Part shown: positions 53,652-60,929 of the stretch, one piece after another
Layout: the number at the start of each line of letters is the position of its first letter
Numbering within the stretch: the first letter of the stretch is position 1
Assembly (NCBI GenBank): GCA_009360345.1
Contig: SPDP01000001.1
Location: 2,170,001-2,234,000 of the forward strand
DNA length: 64,000 nucleotides
Origin: Alcaligenaceae bacterium SAGV5
Lineage (GTDB): Bacteria > Pseudomonadota > Gammaproteobacteria > Burkholderiales > Burkholderiaceae_B
Direction: 5' to 3'
The notes under the pieces: generated by a model
The model's database searches: none
What the model saw: only the letters and a program-made list of their open reading frames with translations
Told to the model about the DNA's origin: nothing
Position numbers and translations under genes: made by a program

Positions 53652-55187
53652 TCAACCCCAGATCAGAATGGACGCGATGGTGGAGACGACCAGGCCGGCC
53701 ACGACCGGGATCAGCAGCGCCCGCACCATGTCCAGGACCGGCACGCGGGCGAATCCGGCGACCGCGATCAGGGAGGACCAGGCGATCAGCGTGCCGCCGC
53801 CGGTCCATACCGCGCCCATCTGGCCGACCGCCGCCAGCGTGGCGGGATCGATGCCGACCACCGGGCCCAGGGCGCCGGACAGCGTGCCGGTCAGTGGAAG
53901 CCCGGCGAAGCCCGAGCCGTCGATGCCGGTGATCATGCCGACCAGGAGCACGCCGAAGGCCACCAGGAAGTGGTTGTCCGGAATCAGGTGCTGGGCGGCG
54001 GAGATGATCTCGAACAGCAAGCCGGGAGCCTGGGCCTGGGGCACGCCCAGGATCTGCGCGGCCGTCTCGTTGGCGCCGACGAAGAAGAAACCGGCAATGG
54101 GCAGCACCGAGCCCATGGCCTTGAAGGCGAAGACGAAGCCATCGGTGATGTGTTCCGGGTAGATGTCGAGCATCTTGCGGCCGCCTTCGGCCGCCAGGGC
54201 CACGAACAGCGTCAGGGCCGCCGCCGCGCCGCCCACCAGGGCGGCGGCATCGCCGCCGCGCAGGGCGGGCAGGCTGGGGAAGATGCGCGGCAGGACCATG
54301 ACGGCGATCACCCCCAGGAACACCAGCGGGGTGACGATGGCGAAGGTCTTGGACCAATGGATGCGGCGTTGCTCGTCGGTGGTCCGGCCATTGTCGGCCA
54401 GCGCCGGCGGGGCCTCTTCGTAACTGGTGGCGCGCGCGATTTCCGCCTTGTCGAAGGAGCCGGATTCTTCCATGCGCGCCAGGGTGCCGCTCTGGGCCTG
54501 GGCCTGCCAGGCCGACAGCAGCGCGGGGTTGGGCGCCTGGATGTGCCGGCGGATGAACATGTAGGCCAGGACCAGGGCGATGCCGCCGGTGATCAGCGAC
54601 AGGACCAGGGCGCGATCGGCCACCACGGATGCGCTGACCGCGGCGCCGGCCGCCTTGGCGCTGATGCCGGGGGCCACGCCGATGACGTAGTCGGACGACA
54701 GCGCCATGCCTTGGCCGGCGATGGCGATGGCCATCGCGCCCGCCAGTGGCGGCAGGCCCGCGGCGATGGCGGCTGGCAGCAGGATCGCCGAGACCAGGGG
54801 CACGGCGGGCGTCGGCCAGAAGAACAGGGACAGGACGTAGGTACAGGTGGCGATGATGATGTAGGCGCTGGTGCCGCTGCGCATGACGCGGCTGAAGGGT
54901 TGCACCATGCGGATGTCGGCCTGCAGGCTTTTCAAGGAGTTCAGCAGCGCGGTCATCAGGGCGATCACCAGGAAGATGTTGAACAACTCCTTGGCCGCCA
55001 CGAAACTGGCCGAAAAAATGCCGATCAATCCGCTGATTGGATTGCTGGTCAGGGCGGTGACGACGAGAAAGGTGCCGATGATGGAAGGAACGACGACATT
55101 GGCGCGCAGGATCATCGTCAAGATGATGACGGCGACGCTGGCGAGGTAGATCCCGTGCGCGACGGTCAGCGTTGCGGTGGATTCCAT
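53652..55187 (-). CDS. Predicted organic-anion transporter (ion-transporter superfamily)
   Basis: A 511-residue integral membrane protein with about 12 hydrophobic segments and a hydrophilic central loop (residues about 220-275). It begins TLTVAHGIYLASVAVIILTMILRANVVVPSIIGTFLVV. Gly-rich hairpin loops such as FFWPTPAVPLVSAILLPAAIAAGLPPLAGAMAIAIAGQGMALSSDY and GMITGIDGSGFAGLPLTGTLSGAL fit the ion-transporter superfamily (DcuC/GntP-like exchangers). GGAG precedes the ATG. It is first gene of the transporter/Ntn-hydrolase unit, with the site b operator 38 bp upstream. It probably imports the pathway substrate. Confidence 0.75.
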   Translation of the reverse strand: MESTATLTVAHGIYLASVAVIILTMILRANVVVPSIIGTFLVVTALTSNPISGLIGIFSASFVAAKELFNIFLVIALMTALLNSLKSLQADIRMVQPFSRVMRSGTSAYIIIATCTYVLSLFFWPTPAVPLVSAILLPAAIAAGLPPLAGAMAIAIAGQGMALSSDYVIGVAPGISAKAAGAAVSASVVADRALVLSLITGGIALVLAYMFIRRHIQAPNPALLSAWQAQAQSGTLARMEESGSFDKAEIARATSYEEAPPALADNGRTTDEQRRIHWSKTFAIVTPLVFLGVIAVMVLPRIFPSLPALRGGDAAALVGGAAAALTLFVALAAEGGRKMLDIYPEHITDGFVFAFKAMGSVLPIAGFFFVGANETAAQILGVPQAQAPGLLFEIISAAQHLIPDNHFLVAFGVLLVGMITGIDGSGFAGLPLTGTLSGALGPVVGIDPATLAAVGQMGAVWTGGGTLIAWSSLIAVAGFARVPVLDMVRALLIPVVAGLVVSTIASILIWG

Positions 55188-55224
55188 GTAGAAACACTCC
55201 TCGGGCGGGGGTTGTCTAGAATCG

Positions 55225-55235
55225 TATACAGTATT
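55225..55235. promoter_or_regulatory. TATACAGTATT operator, site b (upstream of transporter gene)
   Basis: CGTATACAGTATT, 10 of 11 bases identical to the palindrome at sites a and c, 38 bp upstream of the transporter start codon, in the expected position for a repressor site at the promoter. Confidence 0.65.
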
Positions 55236-55376
55236 TCAAATTATGAAGTGACTGAGCCGGGTTGAATGTAGGGGAATACTCGCAGGGAGAACCGCGGAGG
55301 AATGTCGAAATCCCTCGTGTTTTCGAGGTATTCCACGGAACCCGTGCATCGCTTCGATGGAGTTTCCCTCATCATC

Positions 55377-55403
55377 AAAGGCATTTTTGCTTATGCCTTT
55401 TTT
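55377..55403 (+). terminator. Intrinsic terminator without a matching gene
   Basis: Stem AAAGGCAT, loop TTTTGCTT, ATGCCTTT running into six T residues, reading rightwards. No rightward gene ends upstream of it: the nearest, apt, is 7 kb away. It may be the relic of a lost gene, or block read-through into the region of operator site c. Confidence 0.6.
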
Positions 55404-55405
55404 CG

Positions 55406-55416
55406 TATACAGTATA
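55406..55416. promoter_or_regulatory. TATACAGTATA operator, site c (next to breakpoint)
   Basis: CGTATACAGTATATT, a perfect copy of the site a palindrome on the other strand. Rightwards it is followed 6 bp later by ATGAAAAAACAGGCCGCCGC and a stop codon, which looks like the start of a divergent gene whose body is gone. A lost autoregulated regulator gene is a plausible explanation. Confidence 0.65.
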
Positions 55417-55469
55417 TTTTTTATGAAAAAACAGGCCGCCGCGTGATGTTTTTCGTCATGGGGCAATGA

Positions 55470-55760
55470 TGGGGGGGATCCACCCCCGCCCGCGTCCCCG
55501 ACATCGTCCTCGTCCCGACCCTGGGCTACACCATGGACGGCGACCGCATCGGCTACGGCGGCGGCTACTACGACCGCACCCTGGCCGCCCTGCGCCAGGG
55601 CGGCCACGCGACCCTGGCCCTGGGCATCGCCTACGCCTGCGGCCGCCTGGCCCCCGACGTGCACGTACCCGAGCCGCACGACATGCGGCTCGACGCGATC
55701 ATCACCGAAGAAGGTTGCATGCCCGGCCCCCACACCACGGACCAGGGCAGCACACCATAA
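55470..55760 (+). pseudogene. 3' fragment of 5-formyltetrahydrofolate cyclo-ligase
   Basis: About 90 C-terminal residues of 5-FCL: PDIVLVPTLGYTMDGDRIGYGGGYYDRTLAALR carries the family signature (R-x-G-y-GGGYYDR), then LGIAYACGRL and the end LDAIITEEG. The N-terminal half with the ATP and folate binding residues is missing. An in-frame stop occurs at 55467, before any usable start. The join falls in GGGGGGGATCCACCCCC. The full enzyme is about 190 residues, so this copy cannot be active. It lies next to folate genes (metF), so a one-carbon gene was disrupted. Confidence 0.8.
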
Positions 55761-55769
55761 GACGCCGCA

Positions 55770-55876
55770 GGTTGTTTCCGCCCCGCCAACCGCGCCAACT
55801 CCGGGAAGCCCCGGCAAAGCCGGGACCGGCTGCGTTGCGCCTCACGGCACCCCGCGCCCCAAGGGCGGAAACAACC
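55770..55876. repeat. Long inverted repeat between 5-FCL remnant and metF
   Basis: GGTTGTTTCCGCCC (55770-55783) and its exact reverse complement GGGCGGAAACAACC (55863-55876), 79 bp apart. The outer bases GAC/GTC extend the pairing after a 6-base bulge. Inside lies a smaller hairpin CCCCGGC-AAA-GCCGGG. There is no open frame. It could be a convergent terminator, a REP-like element or a remnant of an insertion. Confidence 0.6.
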
Positions 55877-55898
55877 GTCTAAAGAACCCGAACGCTCA

Positions 55899-56765
55899 TC
55901 AACGCTCCAGCTCTTTCCAAACAGCCTGCGTGGCATCCGCCTGGTTCATCGTATAGAAATGCAACCCCGGCGCGCCCCCATCCAGCAACGTCTGGCACAA
56001 CTCCGTCACCACATCGTGCCCGAACGCCCGGATCGAAGCCCGATCATCCCCATACGACGCCAGCCGCAACCGTATCCACCGAGGAATCTCCGCCCCGCAC
56101 ATATCCGAAAACCGCGCCAACTGCGTGAAATTCGTGATCGGCATGATCCCCGGCACGATCGGCGCCAACACCCCCTTCGCCGTCGCCCGATCGACGAAAT
56201 CGAAATACGCATCCGCATTGAAAAAATACTGCGTGATCGCGCTGTCCGCGCCCGCCTGCATCTTCTCCACGAACCGATCCAGATCCGCCTCCGGCCCTTG
56301 GGCCTGCGGGTGCATCTCCGGATACGCCGCCACCTCGATGTGGAACCAGTCGCCGGTTTCCCGGCGGATGAAATCGACCAGGTCCCGCGCATGGCGCAAC
56401 TCGCCCATGTCGCCCATGCCCGACGGCATATCGCCGCGCAAGGCCACCAGCCGCCGGATCCCGGCCTGCCGGTACGTATAAAGCACGTCGCGCAGACTCT
56501 CGGCCGTCGAACCTATGCACGACAGATGCGGTGCGACTTCGTAGTCCAGCTTCTGCAACATCGATACCGCCAGCATTGTGCCGTCGCGGGTCGAGCCGCC
56601 CGCGCCGAACGTCACGCTGGCGAAATGGGGATGCAGGCCGTGCAACTGCTCGGCCGCGCGGACCAGCTTTTCCTGCGCCGCGCTATCGCGCGGCGGGAAA
56701 AACTCCAGACTGAAGACCGGCGCGGCCTCGGCCGGCGCCGCGCCGGGAGAAACGGATGAACTCAC
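55899..56765 (-). CDS. metF: Methylenetetrahydrofolate reductase MetF
   Basis: FAD enzyme of about 288 residues reducing 5,10-methylene-THF to 5-methyl-THF for methionine synthesis. Family parts are FSLEFFPPRDSAAQEKL near residue 19, FASVTFGAGGSTRDGT, APHLSCIGST, RLVALRGDMPSG near 105, IEVAAYPEMHPQA and ITQYFFNADAYFDFVD. I chose the GTG at 56765; an upstream TTG at 56804 would overlap the preceding gene. It is in the SAH-riboswitch operon after ahcY, the standard betaproteobacterial arrangement. Confidence 0.94.
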   Translation of the reverse strand: MSSSVSPGAAPAEAAPVFSLEFFPPRDSAAQEKLVRAAEQLHGLHPHFASVTFGAGGSTRDGTMLAVSMLQKLDYEVAPHLSCIGSTAESLRDVLYTYRQAGIRRLVALRGDMPSGMGDMGELRHARDLVDFIRRETGDWFHIEVAAYPEMHPQAQGPEADLDRFVEKMQAGADSAITQYFFNADAYFDFVDRATAKGVLAPIVPGIMPITNFTQLARFSDMCGAEIPRWIRLRLASYGDDRASIRAFGHDVVTELCQTLLDGGAPGLHFYTMNQADATQAVWKELER

Positions 56766-56790
56766 TTGGGAGCAACCTGTAGAAAATGGG

Positions 56791-57128
56791 TCAGTTCGGC
56801 ACAATGGCCGACAACAGGCCCGAGATCAGACTGTAGAGCAGCGCGCCGATGACCGCCCACCAGAAGCCGTTGACCTGGAAGCCCTTCAGGATCGAGCCCG
56901 CGAACCAGAACAGCAGCGCGTTCAACACGATCAGGAACAGGCCCAGCGTGACGACGGTGATCGGCAGCGTAGCAGCACCAGGACCGGCTTGACCAGCGAA
57001 TTCAGCAGGCCGAGCACCAGTGCCGCGATCAGCGCCGAGCCGAAGCTCGCCACGGTGATGCCGGGCAGCAGATAGGCCACGACCAGCAGTGCCACGGCGT
57101 TGAGCAACCAGACGAGTAAGAGGGTCAT
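56791..57128 (-). pseudogene. Small phage-holin-family membrane protein, frameshifted
   Basis: Read as one protein it would be about 112 residues with four hydrophobic helices, of the phage-holin-like (DUF4-TM) family: MTLLLVWLLNAVALLVVAYLLPGITVASFG up to KPVLVLL, then, in another frame, TLPITVVTLGLFLIVLNALLFWFAG to SAIVPN. One base is missing at about 56970/56971 (the expected CTGCTGACG reads CTGCTACG). The gene length of 338 bp is one short of a multiple of three. Either a real frameshift mutation or a sequencing error. It is normally found between ahcY and metF. Confidence 0.82.
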
Positions 57129-57194
57129 CGCGAACTCCTTGCCAGAGGGAAAAGGGGTGGGCGTCCGGGGCGCGATGGCCCCGGAAGGGGACGA

Positions 57195-58613
<1,419 letters not shown>

Positions 58614-58696
58614 GAGGACTCCAAAGTGCTTGCCCTTTGACGCCGCGGCGTGAGCCGGGAGGGCTCGCCGCATGGCCTGCAAGGGGCAGGATGTGG

Positions 58697-58804
58697 GGCG
58701 AGCGCCGTTGCCGTGGACCGGCGGAGCCTTGGCGGGCCGGGTCCGATCCGTTACCTGAGCCTGGCGGCCTGGCAAGAATGCCGGTCGTCGCAACGCTCCT
58801 CAGG
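58697..58804 (-). promoter_or_regulatory. SAH riboswitch in the ahcY leader
   Basis: On the minus strand the leader starts CCTGAGGAGCGTTGCGACG, contains GCCAGGCTCAGGTAACGG, and ends with GGCAACGGCGCTCGCC. These match the SAH-riboswitch core. CCTGAG (58804-58799) pairs with CTCAGG (58759-58754) as P1, and GAGCG (58798-58794) pairs with CGCTC (58704-58700) as the pseudoknot helix. High SAH turns on ahcY in this class. A further hairpin, GCGGCGAGCC/GGCTCACGCCGC, lies between aptamer and start codon as a possible expression platform. Confidence 0.92.
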
Positions 58805-58812
58805 TGGGGGGC

Positions 58813-58818
58813 ATTGTA
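58813..58818 (-). promoter_or_regulatory. -10 element of the ahcY promoter
   Basis: TACAAT on the minus strand, ending 9 bp before the first riboswitch base, so transcription would begin at or just before the aptamer. The -35 region is weak (ATGCCG at about 58836-58841). Confidence 0.55.
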
Positions 58819-58875
58819 GCGGGTTCCCGCGTCGTCGGCATGACAGGCGAAGGCGCGGTGCGGGCGAATCCGGCA

Positions 58876-59793
58876 TCAGAATGTCGCGGGGACCAGGTCC
58901 GGATTGCGCTTGAGTTCGGCCAGCAGATAGTCGGCCAGCGCGCGGCAGCGCAGGGGGATGTGGTCGCGCTGGGGCAGGTAGAGATGGACGTCGACCTGGC
59001 GCGAGACGTAGCCGATGGAGACGGGGCGCAGCCTGCCCGCGCGGATGTGCGGCGCCGCGTAGTAGCTGGCGATCTGGCCGATGCCCGCGCCGTGAAGCAC
59101 CGCGCGGTGCTGGCTTTCGGCGTCCTGCACGGACAGCGCGCCCTCGGGGTTGAGCGTGACGATGTCGCCGCCTGACTGGAAGGTCCAGGGCCAGAGCCTG
59201 CCCGTGCGGGGGTGGCGCAGCAGCACGCAGCGGTGGTCCCGCAATTCGTCCACGTGGCCCGGCATGCCCCATTCGTCCAGGTAGGCCGGCGAGGCGCACA
59301 GCACATGGTTGAAGGCCCCGGCCTTGCGGGCGACCAGCGAGCTACTGGGAAGCTCGCCGCCGATGATGCCCACGTCCACGCCGTGCTCCACGACGTCCGG
59401 CAATTGATTCAGGGTCAGCATATCGACCCTGACCTGGGGGTGGTGGTCCATGAAACGCCCCATCAGCGGCGCGACGAGCTCAAAACTGATGGCATAGGGC
59501 AGCGCCAGCCTGACCGTGCCCACCATCTGTTCGGTGCGGTCGCGCAGGACGTCGAGTCCGCCCTGGATGGTTTCCATGCCGGCGCGGCAGCGCTCATGGA
59601 AAGCCCGGCCTTCCTCGGTCAGGTTGATGCTGCGGGTGGTGCGGTAGAACAGGCGCACGCCCACCTGCTGTTCGAGCTGCCGGATCTGGGCGCTGACGGC
59701 CTGCGGCGTCACACCCAGCGTCCGGGCCGCCTTGCTGAAGCTGCCCGCTTCGGCCGCCCGCGCGAACGTGACGATGAGCCGCAGGTGGTCCAT
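58876..59793 (-). CDS. LysR-type transcriptional regulator
   Basis: A 305-residue regulator. The DNA-binding helix-turn-helix is IVTFARAAEAGSFSKAARTLGVTPQAVSAQIRQLEQQVGVRLFYRTTRSINLTEEG (residues about 7-62). The effector domain resembles the CrgA-like subgroup (VGTVRLALPYAISFELVAPLMGRFMDHHPQVRVDM). It is divergent from a Bug-sulfatase pair, its likely target, and its start codon overlaps a 16-bp palindrome. Confidence 0.9.
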   Translation of the reverse strand: MDHLRLIVTFARAAEAGSFSKAARTLGVTPQAVSAQIRQLEQQVGVRLFYRTTRSINLTEEGRAFHERCRAGMETIQGGLDVLRDRTEQMVGTVRLALPYAISFELVAPLMGRFMDHHPQVRVDMLTLNQLPDVVEHGVDVGIIGGELPSSSLVARKAGAFNHVLCASPAYLDEWGMPGHVDELRDHRCVLLRHPRTGRLWPWTFQSGGDIVTLNPEGALSVQDAESQHRAVLHGAGIGQIASYYAAPHIRAGRLRPVSIGYVSRQVDVHLYLPQRDHIPLRCRALADYLLAELKRNPDLVPATF

Positions 59794-59808
59794 TTATTTG
59801 CAAATAAA
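59793..59808. promoter_or_regulatory. TTTATTTGCAAATAAA palindrome between LysR and bug genes
   Basis: A perfect 16-bp inverted repeat starting at the first base of the LysR start codon, in the 107-bp divergent gap. It fits a LysR-type autoregulation site that would also lie upstream of the bug-sulfatase promoter. Confidence 0.6.
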
Positions 59809-59900
59809 AATTGAAAGTGATTCAAGCGATTATCTACTACACGATAAATATCGACCACCCTAGACTGCGCGTGCATCGAACGCCTTTGGGGAGACGAGTC

Positions 59901-60926
59901 ATGGATGGCAAGTGCAAGGACGGCATCGGGCCCGGCCGGCGCGCGGGATTGCGCATGGCGGCCGGGCTGGCGGCCGGTTGGCTCGCGGGCGGCGGGCTGC
60001 TGCCCCGGTCAGCGGTGGCCCAGGGGTTTCCCGCCAGGCCGGTGACGCTGGTCGTGCCCTTCCCGCCAGGGGGCGGGGTCGACCCCATCGCCCGGCTGCT
60101 GAGCGAGAAGCTGGGCAAGGCCTGGGGACAGCCGGTGGTGGTCAGCAACCGTCCCGGCGGGGGCAGCAGCATAGGTACCGGCATGGTGGCGCGCGCCGAC
60201 CCCGACGGCTACACCCTGCTGGTCACCGCCAACACCTTCGCCATGGCCCCTCACGTCCTGCCCCGGAACCTGGGCTATACCTTCGACGTGCAGCGGGACT
60301 TCACGCCCATCGCGATGATTTCCTCCACGCCCATGCTGCTGCTGGCGCATCCAAGCCTGGGCGTGAGGAATGCCCGCGAACTGGCCGAGCTTGCCCGGAG
60401 CGGGCCGCCCCTGGCCTATGCAACCTCCGGCAACGGTTCGCCCATGCACATCGCCGGTGAACTGTTCAATCGCGCCGCCGGGCTGTCGCTGCTGCATTCT
60501 CCCTACCGCGGGGTGGGGCCGGCGCTGAACGACGCGCTGGGCGGGCAGGTCAAGCTCATCTATCTGGGCTACGGCGGCGCCAGGCCCTACATCGAGGCGG
60601 GGCGGCTGGTGCCGCTCGCGGTCGTGGACGAGCGCCGCAGCCCCTTGATCCCCGACCTGCCCACGATGGCGGAGCAGGGCTTCCCGGGCGTGTTCGTGAA
60701 TATCTGGTTCGGCGTCTATGGTCCGGCAGGGTTGGCCCCCCCGCTGGCCGACCGGCTGAATGCCTGGATCAACGCGGCCCTGCGCGAACCGGATGCCGCG
60801 GAGCACTTCAAGCAGCGCGGTGAACTGGTCGTGGGCGGACCGCGCGAGGTGCTGGCCAAGGCCACGCGCGACGACTACGAGCGATACGGCGAGATCGTCA
60901 AGCGCTTCAAGATCCAGGCGGATTGA
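59901..60926 (+). CDS. Bug family tripartite tricarboxylate transporter receptor
   Basis: A 341-residue TctC/Bug receptor. The signal sequence is RRAGLRMAAGLAAGWLAGGGLLPRSAVAQ, with the twin arginine about 20 residues before cleavage, so Tat export is possible. Family motifs are FPARPVTLVVPFPPGGGVDPIARLL, VVVSNRPGGGSSIGTGMVARADPDGYTLL and LHSPYRGVGPALNDALGGQV. GGGGAG supports the ATG at 59901. A sulfatase gene follows after 3 bp, suggesting that a sulfated or phosphonated compound, or its product, is the ligand. Confidence 0.88.
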   Translation: MDGKCKDGIGPGRRAGLRMAAGLAAGWLAGGGLLPRSAVAQGFPARPVTLVVPFPPGGGVDPIARLLSEKLGKAWGQPVVVSNRPGGGSSIGTGMVARADPDGYTLLVTANTFAMAPHVLPRNLGYTFDVQRDFTPIAMISSTPMLLLAHPSLGVRNARELAELARSGPPLAYATSGNGSPMHIAGELFNRAAGLSLLHSPYRGVGPALNDALGGQVKLIYLGYGGARPYIEAGRLVPLAVVDERRSPLIPDLPTMAEQGFPGVFVNIWFGVYGPAGLAPPLADRLNAWINAALREPDAAEHFKQRGELVVGGPREVLAKATRDDYERYGEIVKRFKIQAD

Positions 60927-60929
60927 GCC

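Noticed and set aside
56791..57128. Evidence of a prophage from the phage-holin-family gene
   Set aside because: This family is a chromosomal small membrane protein commonly found between ahcY and metF; no other phage genes are present.
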